Part shown: piece after piece, positions 24,509 through 35,533 of the stretch
Numbering within the stretch: position 1 is the stretch's first letter
Layout of the letters: every line of letters starts with the position of its first letter
Source of the DNA: Miscanthus floridulus
Lineage: Eukaryota; Streptophyta; Magnoliopsida; Poales; Poaceae
Reading direction: 5' to 3'
Length of the DNA: 64,000 bases
Assembly: GCF_019320115.1 (NCBI RefSeq)
Contig: NC_089581.1
Span: 92,998,802-93,062,801 of the forward strand
Translations under genes and position numbers: made by a program
The notes under the pieces: generated by a model
Databases searched by the model: none
The model's input: the letters and a program-made list of their open reading frames with translations, nothing else
Told to the model about the DNA's origin: nothing

Positions 24509-26644
24509 GGGATGGATACCGCTAGGCCTCCTCAATTTGATGGCACTAACTTCCTCTACTATAAGGCTAGAATGGCTTGCCACCTTGAGGCGGTTGATTT
24601 AGGTGTATGGAGAGTCACTCGTGACGGGATGAAACCCATTAAGAATCCCGAAAGGCCCACAAAGAGTGATGAAAAAGAAATGCATTTTAATGCTAGAGCT
24701 AAGAATTGCTTGTTTGAATCATTTAGCATGGATGTGTTTAACCAAGTGTTCACCTTAAATATGGCACATGAAATTTGGTTAAAACTCCAAGAGCTCCATG
24801 ACGGCACAAGTAATGTCCAGTGAGCAAAAACATTGTCTAGCTAAGCAAAATTATGATTCCTTTGCTATGAATGATGATGAGCTTGTTCGTGATATGTATT
24901 CTCAATTGAATCTAATTATCAATGAGCTCCATTCAATAGGATTATTAAAGCTAGATGATGCGGACAGTCGTGAGGAAGATCATCTCCGTTCTACCACAAA
25001 AGAAATATGCAAGCATCATCACCATTCTTCACAACATGGAGAACTTGAGCACCATGACCCCGGGCATTGTCATTAGGCAAGCTAGTGGCATTTGAAATGT
25101 CACGTAAGATGGGTCAAGGAGAAGCATCTTCATCAAGCAAAGGCAAAGCTCTCGCTTGTAGCGAGAAGAAAAAGATGAAGGGCAAGAAAGTTGAGTCAAG
25201 CTCAAGCTCAAGCTCCTCAAGTGAAGAAGAAGAAGATGAGGATGACGATGATGATGAACAAGAATCAAGTGATGATGATCAATCTTCCTCCTCCACCTCC
25301 AACCTTGATGAAGAATCAATCAAACTTATCAAAAAGGTGGACAAGATGATCGTAAGGCTCAATGTCAAGGGTGTGCCCATCCAAATTCAAGACCCCGTTT
25401 TCACTAATTGAAGAAACGAGCAAAGAAAGAGAGGATGCTATGGATGAGGCAAGTTGGGGCACTTTGTGGAAGTTTGTCCAAACAAGCCCACACCCAAGGC
25501 AAAGAAGAAGGCATGCAAGAATAAAGCCCTCACATCAATAAGGTCATGGGATGATTCTTCAAGTGAAGAAGATCATCACAAGAGGCGAGGGCGCAAGCAC
25601 TCATCATCAAGCTCTTCTCGTGTGTGCCTTATGGCACAAGGTAATGAAAGCTCATCCTCTAGTGAGAGCGATAGTGATGATGATTTGCCTTCTTATAATA
25701 CAATTGTGCAACAAAATCATAAAATATACTAAAGTTTGCAATAGTCAACAAAAGAAGCTCAAAAATTTAAAAGAAGAGCTAGGTAGTTCACAAGAAGCAT
25801 ACAAGAATTTGCTTGAACAATATGAAAACTTTGCAAATCTCAATGTTGAACTATCTATAAAATTAAGCAACTTGAGGCTAGTGCAACAACAAATGAATGC
25901 ACAATCAATGATAAGCAACTTGAAAAGAAAAATGAAAAATTAAAAGAAAAGTTAGCTAGCTCACAAAATGATTATCAAAGTTTGCTTGCTAAATTAGAAA
26001 TCATGTGCAAACATTGTGATGAGCTAACTAATAAAGTTGCTAATCTTGAAGCCGTTAAAAATACCCCCACCAAGGCACCTAAAAAGAAAAGTTCTATCAT
26101 TAAAAGGGATGCCTCTATTTCTTGCAATGATTTATGTTTAGACTCACCTTTGTGCAACCAAGTTTGTGTTGAGAAAGTTATTGGAGATACATGCACACAA
26201 GAGGTTGCAAAGGAAAATGAGGAACTTAAGCAAGAAGTAGCTCACCTCATGAAGGACTTGACTCAAGTAAAAGGCAAGGCGAAGCAAGCTCAACTTCATC
26301 AAGATAACACCGTCAAGGGAGTGAAGAAGCTTGATGAAGGACAAACCATGGTTTGCTACGTGTGCCACAAGGAAGGCCACAAGTCCTATGAGTGCAAGGT
26401 GAAGAATGGGGGAGGAGCAAAGAAGGAGAAAAAGCAAACAAGCAAGTTCTCCAACACCTACACCAACATGGTGGACAAGAAAGCCTCCACACCTTATCTC
26501 TTGAAGAAGAAGAAAAATGACAAGGTGGTGGCCATCAAGGTGAACAAGCAAGCCAACAATGGGGTCAAACGCTTTTGGGTGCCAAAGGAAATCATTTCAA
26601 ACATGAAGAGCACCAAGAAGGTTTGGATCCCAAAAGGGAAGTGA
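24509..26644 (+). pseudogene. gag: A2 Gag (UBN2, two zinc knuckles), frameshifted
   Basis: It starts MDTARPPQFDGTNFLYYKA and parallels the A1 Gag throughout. Compared with A1 there is one extra base near 24820 (GTCCAGTGAG against GTCCATGAG), another change near 24963 and another near 25070, so the first domain is spread over three frames. The acidic linker, the first knuckle (GHFVEVCP, about 25457), the coiled coil (about 25730-25960) and the second knuckle CYVCHKEGHKSYEC (about 26358) follow. The last frame (25982-26644) ends VWIPKGK. No Pol domain follows. Confidence 0.85.
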
Positions 26645-27874
26645 GAAGTCCGTCGGACGTCGGGGAATTTGGAGACTTGGCAAAGTTTGAGTGCATTTCA
26701 TGGGGTGCATCATGATGGACAAAGTCATTGCCAAGTAGGTTAGTGAATACTATGGACCCAAATTCCCCTTCCCATGTTAGGATAACTAGATGTCATTACT
26801 TTCAAATTAGTATTCATTTCAATTGGTTTTGTTTTTCAATTGATATACTCTTAAAGCATCTAGTTATATTTCATGCCTATGATTGCATTTACATGCTTAA
26901 TCTTTTGTCATGCATTCAATAGGTATATCATATGGTAGGCTTGCTCGGTTTCATTATCAACCCTTGGAGCAAACCTACATGGTTTAAAATTGTTTAGAAG
27001 CACGACACATAGCTTGCTTTACATTTATTTATCAAATATGTGCCAAAGTCCAAATTGTGGATAATCTCTCCCAAATATCATCTTTCAAGTGGTATTTTGA
27101 TTCTTAAATCAATGTGCACAAATGGTACAAGTATTCAACACTTGTGTGCACATATTTAGGGGGAGTAATTCTAAAACTTGGATGCTTTGAGACTATCACT
27201 TGTTCAAATGGTATCAATTTTTCAAACCTATCACATGTGTAGTAGTCTCATTGTAAGGAAATTGGAGCCCCTAGAGTTAAGCATCACTCTTCTATTGGCA
27301 TCATCTTGTTGTTTTCATTTCATATTTACATGCTTTCTCCATGCATTATATAGATTAAACTCTCTTGTACAATAAATTGCTAATTATGCATATGCTTTGC
27401 TTTCTACCATATGTATGCATATATTTAGGGGGAGCTTAGTCTATATAATGTGAGAGTCAAAATTTGTGATTCATTTCACTCTCTACACAAAAGATCATGA
27501 AGTTTGACCCTCCCTTGTGCTACTAATGTCTTCCTTTTTGGTGTTTGACACCAAAGGGGGAGAATTTGAAGGACCAAAGACAAGCATTTAGTTACAAGTA
27601 GTAATGGTCCGAGAAAGGGAGGAAAGTAAATTATGGGAGTCTAAGTAATGGGAGAATTTTTAGAAAGATAGGCTTTAATCCATAATATCACATGGGGACA
27701 TTTGCAAGGGCAAGACAAGCTTTTAAGTAAAGTTTTAATTGGTATCTGTAAATTAGTATCATATAACCTTGCCCTTTGCATTGCATCCTAGCAAGTAGGT
27801 AGTTTTTGACTTCCAAATTCTTATTATTTGCTTGCTTTGGTCGTGTTGGCATCAATCACCAAAAAGGGGGAGAT
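26645..27874 (+). other. A2 non-coding 3' interior with repeated polypurine tracts
   Basis: No coding is seen. Tracts with GGGGGAG occur near 27160, 27428, 27556 and 27866; the last is the functional PPT next to the 3' LTR. Homologous in layout to 4946-6380 of A1. Confidence 0.75.
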
Positions 27875-29296
27875 TGTAAGGAAAATGGACCCTTGGCCCA
27901 TTTACTTTGGATTTTGGTGTTTGATGACCAACACAACCAAATTTAACTAATGAATTTGCAAGTGTTTATTTTGTAGTTCAAAAGGGTGCAAGATGTGACT
28001 TGGACGAAGGCAACGTGGTGATCTGATGATCAACACTTTAAGAAAGACCTTAGAAGCACAAGAGAAGACCCAAGATATCAAGCAAAGTCCAAGCACAAAA
28101 ATTGGAACCAAGCCATACGCAAGATCATGAAGAAATGAGCTCACTGTGGTGACTGGATGCAGGACCGGATGCTGGATAAGCAACCGGATGCTACGACCGG
28201 ACACTGGGCAAGTGGCTCGGTAGACAGGCGACCGGATCCCTGACCGGACGCTGGCGGCAACCGACCGGACATAGGACAGCAACATTCGATCGATTATAGT
28301 AAGGTTCTAGAGCGGCACATCTATGACCAGATGCGTTCGGTGGTAGGCGACCGGATGTTGGCTAGCATCCGATCAGCATATTGCCGACTCAACGGTCGGG
28401 AAGACCGGACACGTCTGGTCAGGACGATTCAGCGTCCGGTCAGTAGCAATTTCACGGGAATTCAACCCCAACGGCTACTTTCTCAGTGGGGCTTATAAAT
28501 ACAACCCCCAATCGGCCATTTGAGGTGTGTAGAGCTGAGGAAACATACCAAGGGTGTTGATACACCATTTTAGTGATTTCCACTTGCATAGTGCTTAGTG
28601 TTTCATCAGGTGATTAGCATAGGTGCTTTGTGAAGTGCTTAGGTTGATTAGACCATCGCTTATGCGCTTGCTCTAGGTTTAGGCCTAGTGTTTAGTGAGG
28701 TTTGCATACCTCTTGCCACCCGTGCATGCGAGCACAAGTGTTGTACATTGGAGGGGCTTGAAGTCTTGCGAGATCACACCAACCGCGTTTGTGGTGTGGC
28801 CGCCACCGTGTACCGGAGGGAACAAGGCCCACGGCATTTCGGTCGGAAGCTTGATAGTGAAGACGGCGGGGAGCATCTGGGAGAGGCTTGCCGAGAGGCA
28901 CATCAGAGACCCACTTGTGTGTGAGGAAGGCCCAAGGCTATCCACAGAGGTACCCGACCGGGAGCTTGGCCCTTGTGAGGGATTCCTTGCGAGGGGCTCC
29001 AACGAGGACTAGGGGGAAGCTTGCACGCTTCTCGATACCTCGGTAAAAATACTGGAGTCGTCGACGGGAGTTTGCATATCTCTACCTTGCTCTTTAGCTT
29101 CCGCATTTACATTGATTACTTTACTACGTTTGTGGTAGAGATAGCAACACTCTAGCAAAACCATAGTTGCACATCTAGATAGCTTATCTATTGCATAGGT
29201 TTTGCTAGGGTTAGAAAAAGAGGTCATAGTTTAGAGTTAGAATTTTAAGTTGCCTAATTCACCCCCCCCCCCCTCTTAGGCGTCATGGTCCCTTCA
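27875..29296 (+). repeat. A2 3' LTR (1422 bp)
   Basis: Near-copy of 23002-24428, with palindrome zone at about 28145-28445 and a TTATAAATAC box near 28493. The last base is followed directly by the GTATG target duplication and element B sequence. Confidence 0.92.
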
Positions 29297-29301
29297 GTAT
29301 G

Positions 29302-30277
29302 GCTTGTTCTTCTTCTTCTCTTCTTCTTCTTCATTACTTGAGTCATCTTTCTTGTCCTTGTATTTGTTCTTGAACTTGTCTTTCTTGGGCTTAGTTCATT
29401 GGTGTGCTAGATGACCAAGTTCTCCACAATTGAAGCAATCCATCTCGGAGATTGGCTTCCTTCTAGAGCTAGTGAAGAACTTCTTCTTGCCATCAAACTT
29501 GATGTCACTCTTGTTGAGCTTCTTTAGCATCTTGGTGGTCTTTTTCACCATGAGAGCAAGACTTTCATCATCACTTGAGCTCTCATACTCAAGTCTTGCT
29601 TTACCCTTCTCTTGGCTAGCTTTGAATGCTAAGTCCTTATCTTTCTTCTTGATAGAGGATGAGCCATCTTGTGGCGTGATGTGCATGTACATCTCATGAG
29701 CATTGATCTTTCCCAAGATTTGTGTTGGTGTAGCAGTGGAAAGATCACCTTGATGAAGCACGGTCACAATATGCCCATATTTATTAATGGGGAGGACACT
29801 CAAAATCTTTCTTACAACATCGTATGGTTGTATTTGAGTGAGTCCAAGCCCATTGACTTCCTCTACAAGAACATTCAAACATGAATACATCTCATTAGCA
29901 CATTCTTTAGGAAGCATTTCAAAAGAGTTGAGCTTTTTCATGATAAGATGATAGCGTTCCTCACACTCACTCTTAGTTCCCTCATGGAGCGCACAAACGT
30001 CCGACCATAGTGCATGGGCGTCTTTGTGGTTCCTCACCCAATTGAACACATCTTTGCAAAGGCCTCTAAAGATGGTGTTTTGAGCCTTTGCATTCCACTT
30101 CTCGCAGTTCACCTCATCGCCTTGTAGGTGAGTAGCATCCTGAGGTTTTGGGTAGCCTTGTGAGGCGGCTCTAAGAATACCAATATCTAGAGCTTCCAGA
30201 TACGCCTCCATGTGAATTTTCCAACAAGGAAAATCATCTCCCTCAAAGATAGGAGGAGGTCCATCCCTGTGAGACAT
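29302..30277 (-). pseudogene. gag: B Gag N-terminal half (UBN2 type)
   Basis: The 293-codon frame starts MSHRDGPPPIFEGDDFPCW and continues through the copia Gag core (FNWVRNHKDAHALWSDVCA, LGLTQIQPYDVVRKILSVLP) to a first knuckle CFNCGELGHLAHQ. A TGA follows near 29397. The remaining Lys-rich sequence runs to 29302, where the A2 insertion breaks it. Reading resumes at 22996 on the far side of A2. Confidence 0.88.
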
Positions 30278-30330
30278 CTTGCTCTAGGCGGTTAAGCCTA
30301 AATACGTGAGCACGAGGCTCTGATACCAAT

Positions 30331-31919
30331 TGAAAGGACCAAGATGCCCAAGAGGGGGGTGAATTGGGCTAATTACAAATTTCTTTGCAATAATCAAATC
30401 CTATGATTAGCCCAATTAACCCCTTATGCCTAGAAAGTGTTTCTATTGATCTAACGCACAAAAGTTTAGCACCCTAAGTTCCAATCCTACTCTAGCATGG
30501 CAATTCTAGGAATGTAAAAGACAAGTATTGAATTGCTCAAAGTAAATGCTTAAAGTAAAGAGAGGAGAAGGAACGCGGCGATGTTTTGCCAAGGTATCGG
30601 AGAGTCGCCACTCCCCACTAGTCCTCGTTGGAGCACCCAGTGCAAGGGTGTAGCTCCCCCTTGATCTGCACAAGGATCAAGTGCTCCCGACAGTGTTAAT
30701 TCTTTGACACTCCGTCGCGGTGAATCACCCACAACCGCTCACAACTTGAGTTGGGTCACCACAAGCTCCGCCGGATGATCACCAAACTCCCAATCACCAC
30801 CAAGCCGTCTAGGTGATGGCGATCACCAAGAGTAACAAGCATGAACTCTCACTTGACCACGACAAGCCTAATGAGAAGGGTGGATGCACACTTTGCTACT
30901 CTTGCTTCACTAATGAGGGCTCTCTTTGGGATTCTCAAATCTCAATCACCTCACTAGGACCATACTCTTCTTGGCACTCTCTAAGGTGTTTCTCAGCTGT
31001 TGGAATGAGCAAAAGTACCCCCACACATGAATGGAGGTGGTATTTATAACATGGGCTAAAAACGAACCGTTATGTACCTCTACGGGGTGACCGGACTGTT
31101 CCGGTCATGTTGATCGGACACGCCGGTCAGTTTACCCCTGAACCCCAATGTTTACAGTGTGACCGGACGCTGGCCAGCGTCTGGTCAGCACTGACCGGAC
31201 GTGTCCGGTCGCAATTTACCCTCACTGGAACCTTACTGATGTCGACCGGACGCTGGACCTCCAGCGTTCAGTCACTTGCTGAGCAGTGTCCGGTCAGTAG
31301 TTGGCACCTGACCAGCGTCCAGTCAGCACTGACCGGACTCGTTCGATCAGGATTCTCCCTCTCTGGGACCTTACTGGAGTCGACCGGACGCTGGCCCTCA
31401 TCGTTCGGTCACTTGACCTCCTAGCGTCTAGTCACTTCCAGACGACTTCACCTTGATCAAATGAACTGACCGGACTCTGAGCCAGCAGTCCGGTCAGTAT
31501 TTGACCCTCCATTCACTTCCAACTCTCGATCATATGTGAATAAAGTTTGCTCCATTGGATCTAAGGACTATTTTGGAGCTACCTAGCACTAGTTTTAGCA
31601 AGTGTGCACCACACCTAACCCACTAGACTCACCTAGGTCAAGCTACCTATCCGTACCCCCCTTAATAGTACGGCCAAAGGAAAAAAAACAAAGTCCTAAA
31701 CTACTCTAAGTGTCACTCCAACTCCAATCGACACTTAGAACTAGTCCATCCTTTGAAAACCGAAACAATTTCCATCATAGGGGCATGACCATCATGATAG
31801 CCCAATCGATCTCCATTACCATGACCTAAATTAATTGCCTCTACAAAACATACGTTAGTCACAGTAATCACGTATTGTCATTAATCACCGAAACCCAACT
31901 AGAGGCCTAGATGCTTTCA
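30331..31919 (-). repeat. B 5' LTR, full length (1589 bp)
   Basis: It begins TGAAAGGACC and ends ATGCTTTCA. It contains a GC-rich palindromic zone (about 31085-31500) with repeated GACCGGACGCTGG and GCGTCCGGTC words. A TATTTATAAC box near 31034 on the plus strand lies in a position comparable to that in the A1 and A2 LTRs. Confidence 0.88.
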
Positions 31920-32272
31920 TATCGGACTTGGTACTACTAGTTTATGTTGCGGCGCCTACTGCATCAGGAGTGCCTAATGCTGCTGTCGGAGCCTCTGCTA
32001 CTACTTGTGGTGGCTGCCCCTAGCGCCGTTCATCTCCTCTGGCGTAAGGACAGATGGATCTTACCTATGTAAGAAATGAAATTCAAATCTTAAAGAAATC
32101 AAGAATCGCAATCTTTGGTTACCCCCGATGGGATCCCATCAGCGATCTACCAGAATGTGCACCAGAACAATCGAATCAAATCAACAATGAACCAAGCAAA
32201 AAAAAGATTTACCTATATCAGAGCAGATAGTCTGATATCTAAGCGGCACAAGACTGAACATAAAAAAATCTA
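31920..32272. other. Host sequence between element B and the foldback MULE; no gene assigned
   Basis: Once the insertions are removed, this short stretch joins to 48056 on the right. Minus-strand words such as GATATAG|GTAAATC look like splice donors, but no protein family is recognised. Confidence 0.3.
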
Positions 32273-32982
32273 GGGTAAAGTACACTTTCCAACCCTCAAC
32301 TCACGACGAAGTTCCATTTTCAACCTTCAACTATGAAACCGGTTAAGAAACACTTCTCCAACTATCAAAACCGGACAAATTTGGTCCTCGGCTGGTTTCA
32401 AAAGCAGTTTTCTATTTTTGGGAGGCTGCCAAAATTTTATATTATTTTTTGAGCATCTTAACAGTCCTCAAATGAAAAAACTCAAAACTACAAAGTTGTA
32501 GATCTCATTGAGAGCTACAACTTTGGTATAAAAAGTATTTTCATTTAACTCCATACAAATAATATATTAGTGCTCTAATGCGGCATGCGATAGTAGGCGA
32601 TTATTATGGTGCTAAAATTTAATATTATTTTTTTGAGCATCTTACTGTCCTTAAATGAAAAAAATTAAAGCTATAAAGTTGTAGATCTCATCGAGGTCTA
32701 TAATTTACATATAAAATTATCTTCATCCGACATCAGTATTGAAGGGTTATGATTTTTTAAAATTTGATTCTCGTCGCGCCACATTATTGTTTTAGTCGCG
32801 TGACGAGACTCAAATTTCGAAAAAACATAACCCTTCAATATGTTGTCGGATGAAGATAATTTTTATATGTAAAATATAGACCTTGATGAGATCTACAACT
32901 TTATAGTTTTATTTTTTTTTCATTTGAGAACAGTAAGATGCTCAAAAAATAATATAAAATTTCAGCACCATAATAATCGTCT

Positions 32983-34284
32983 TGTCGGTGTTTCGGACTG
33001 GGGGGTCCTCAACCAACTAGTGAATTTGAGCTGCGTGCTCCCGATTCGGATGGTGATGCAAAGAGACACAAGGTTTATACTGGTTCAGGCAATCGATGCC
33101 CTACGTCTAGTCTGAGAGATCGATCTTGTATTCCTTGCACCGAAGTGCTCGTAGCAGGGGGTTACAAGCTAGGGGAGAGAGGGAGCTAGTCCCAGGTCTC
33201 GGCAAGGCGTCGTGTGGGCCGTTTGAGACGTTGCTCTCAGGCCGGCTGTGATGTGTGCGTGTGTTACAATGTGTTCCCCCTCTCTAAGCGGCCCAAGTCC
33301 TCGCCTTTTATAGTTGAAGGGAAGACAAGGACAGTACCAGTGTTAACTATGCGGCGTCGTACCAATAGGGGCAGCATGTCCGAGCCCTGTGGCCTGTTCC
33401 TGTGGTGACGTGGTCGTCGGTGTGGTCCGTCCTTGGAGCACCGGGGCGGACGTGCTAGTCCCATCCGATCCTATGCAGTCGTGAGAGCCCTGGGACCTGT
33501 CTCGAAGTGGGTGCGGCGGTGGACGTGCAAACCGCTAGTGGACGGACTGTGCGCGAGGCCGAGGCTTGGTCGTTGCCGAGGCTGCACCGCAATGGGGGGT
33601 CTCGGCGGGCACGATCCCCAAGATAGCTGAGACCTTGGTGCATAGTGCCGAGGCCCCGAGTGGGCGGCTGATCTGGTACGTCGGCTTGGAGGCAGTGATG
33701 TCCTGGGACAAGTTGTTCGTGCGATGTTGTTTTTGAGGCAGGGATGGCGGGACACAGTGCAGTGTGGGCGCTGATCGTGGGCACAGTGTCAGAACACAGT
33801 GGCCGGTAATCCCCACCGTGCCCTGCCTCGGCCGGTATGGCGCTGATGTGACCTCAGGTCCCGTCGGCCATTCCGTGGCGTCAAGCCCTCGTCCGGCGGA
33901 GATTGCGGGAGTGGTTGAAGTATTAATGAGACACGACGTGCTGTCGGGAAGACCGGCCGAGGCAGGGGCGGCGGACCATGGATAAGCTAGTCTCGTGCGA
34001 TATGGGGAATGAGGCCTCGCGCGAGACGGAGAGCGGAGCCTCGCGCGGGACGGAGATCGGACTCCTTGCTGAGGCCTTTCATGGAGAGCCTCGCGCGAGG
34101 CGGAGATTGCGTCAGGACGCCGAGACCTCCTGCGCGAGGCTCGATGCGAGGCGGAGGGCCTGGTGGGCTCAGGACATGGTGGGTGGGGGGCCCACGGCTT
34201 ACCTTCCAGCTTTGTTTTTTGATACGGACTTAAGTGACCCCTTTGATTGTTCGCTCGGGGTACCCCATTCTAAGGTACCCGACA
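32983..34284 (-). repeat. D 3' LTR (1302 bp)
   Basis: It begins TGTCGGTGTTTCGGACTGG and ends AAGGTACCCGACA. It contains several CCTCGCGCGAGG-type palindromic words near 34015-34150. It matches 46424-47722 with scattered substitutions and small indels. Confidence 0.92.
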
Positions 34285-35533
34285 GTAGCCCCCGAGCCTC
34301 CGGGGGAGTGCGTGTACTCTCCCGGAGGGTTTGCCAAGGCTTGGTTTATACCCGCCCCCGTAGGAGTTGGGTTTTGTTTCTTGAGGTTCCGGTGGGTGCG
34401 CGCGAGCGCACCCGCCAGGTGTAGCCCCCGAGGCCCTGGAGGAGTGGAGTTACTCCTCCAGGGGCTTTTTTCACTTTTGCGTTTAAGCGAGTAGCCTTTT
34501 ATCGCATTTGCCGAGTCCATAAGCGCAAGTTCAGGTTGCTGGGGGTCTCAGGCGAGGCTACAGGAAGAGCCCTCTAGCCTCCAGCACAGAGCGAGAGGTT
34601 CAGTCAGGGGTCCCCCTGACTTTGGGTATGACCCTCACGCTTCCTTTCGCTCGGAAGGAGGGGTGGAATGTGCTAGGCTACCCTCGATGGGCACGAGCGT
34701 GGACACTTCCGGTGAGCTGTTATCGGGTGAGTCCGAGTGGAGGCCCGTACCCCGTTTGCTAGGGGACGGCTAGCGGTCCAGAGACGCACTCCAAGAGTAC
34801 CAGAGGGTTTCTCTAGTGGGTGCCGAGGCCGTTCGCTGGGCCTCGGTGGCTCGGTGCCTCCCTATGGTGGGATCCCATTCGGAGACTTTCCTCCGGTCTC
34901 GGACATGACTTTGGGCGTCCCAAGCGTTTCGCTTGCTTGGGCCTCGGCCCCGTATAGGCTCGCCTGCGGTTGTCCCTGACTCTGTTATCCTAGGGCGGCT
35001 GTCAAAACCCTTTGGGGCCCAGCCTTCGAACCCCTGGATCGTAATAGGCTCAGAGCCTGGTTCCTTCATACGAAAGGAATAGGTCGCGGGGAATATCTTC
35101 CCTATTAGCTCGGCAACAGGTGGCGCGCCTTTTGAGGCAGTTTCATGGGGAGGCGAAACGACGCCTGCTGCCGTAGTGGCCGAGCGTGACGTGGTGGATG
35201 GGACGTAACTATCCTCGCATTTAATGCGGGAGGCGTGGGCGCGTGGGCCGGCGAAAGCGGCTCGTAGTTAACTACGCCGGATCGGGGGGAAAACCTCCCC
35301 GATTTCGTTGCTCATTCGTTTCGCCTCCTCCCTGCATAAATACCCGAAGGGTCCCGCCCCTCCTCATCTTACCTTGCGTGCATTAGCACTGCCTCCGTTG
35401 AGCCACCGCTAGAGCATTCCTTGCCGGGAAGAAGAGGAGAGAAGAGCGAGCCTAGGGAGAAAGCGAGAAAAAAGCGAGAGCATGGGAGAGAGAGAAAAAA
35501 GTCACCGCCGCACCCGATTCCTCCATCGCACCC
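34285..35533. other. D spacer next to the 3' LTR; hairpins and antisense-gene promoter
   Basis: No ORF of note. It starts with the PPT (34285-34298 on the minus strand). Two strong inverted repeats follow: CCTCCGGGGGAGT/ACTCTCCCGGAGG (34303-34334) and CCCTGGAGGAGT/ACTCCTCCAGGG (34432-34463). Near 35335 a CATAAATACC box on the plus strand lies about 200 bp before the antisense gene's ATG. Confidence 0.6.

Larger units (their letters stand above)
23002..29296 (+). mobile_element. A2: gag-only Sirevirus-like copia element nested in B
   Basis: A perfect 5-bp duplication GTATG (22997-23001 and 29297-29301) bounds the element. LTRs are 23002-24428 and 27875-29296, both starting TGTAAGGAAAATGGACCC. 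The PBS TGGTATTAGAGCC (24431-24443) matches initiator tRNA-Met with one change. The PPT AAAAAGGGGGAGAT is at 27861-27874. As in A1, the interior (about 3.4 kb) holds gag and no pol. It lies in the opposite orientation to its host element B and to A1. Confidence 0.92.
13251..31919 (-). mobile_element. B: Sirevirus/Maximus-like Ty1-copia element, interrupted by A2
   Basis: The ends are TGAAAGGA and ATGCTTTCA. The 5' LTR is at the right (30331-31919) and the 3' LTR at the left (13251-13825, internally deleted). The PBS (attGGTATCAGAGC on the minus strand) lies at about 30316-30330 and the PPT AAAAAGGGGGAGAT at 13826-13839. Order on the minus strand: gag, protease, integrase, reverse transcriptase, RNase H, then a third ORF, the Sirevirus plan. 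Net length without A2 is about 12.4 kb. Outer flanks are CACCG and TATCG, a duplication with two C/T mismatches. Many frameshifts and stops make it defective. Confidence 0.88.

Noticed and set aside
31920..32272. Possible exons continuing the carbonic anhydrase gene beyond element B
   Set aside because: Short frames with donor-like words exist, but no residues match the N-terminus of the family.
33455..34520. Several frames of about 100 codons in the D LTR, repeated at 46.5-47.7 kb
   Set aside because: They lie inside non-coding LTR sequence rich in CG words and change between the two LTR copies.
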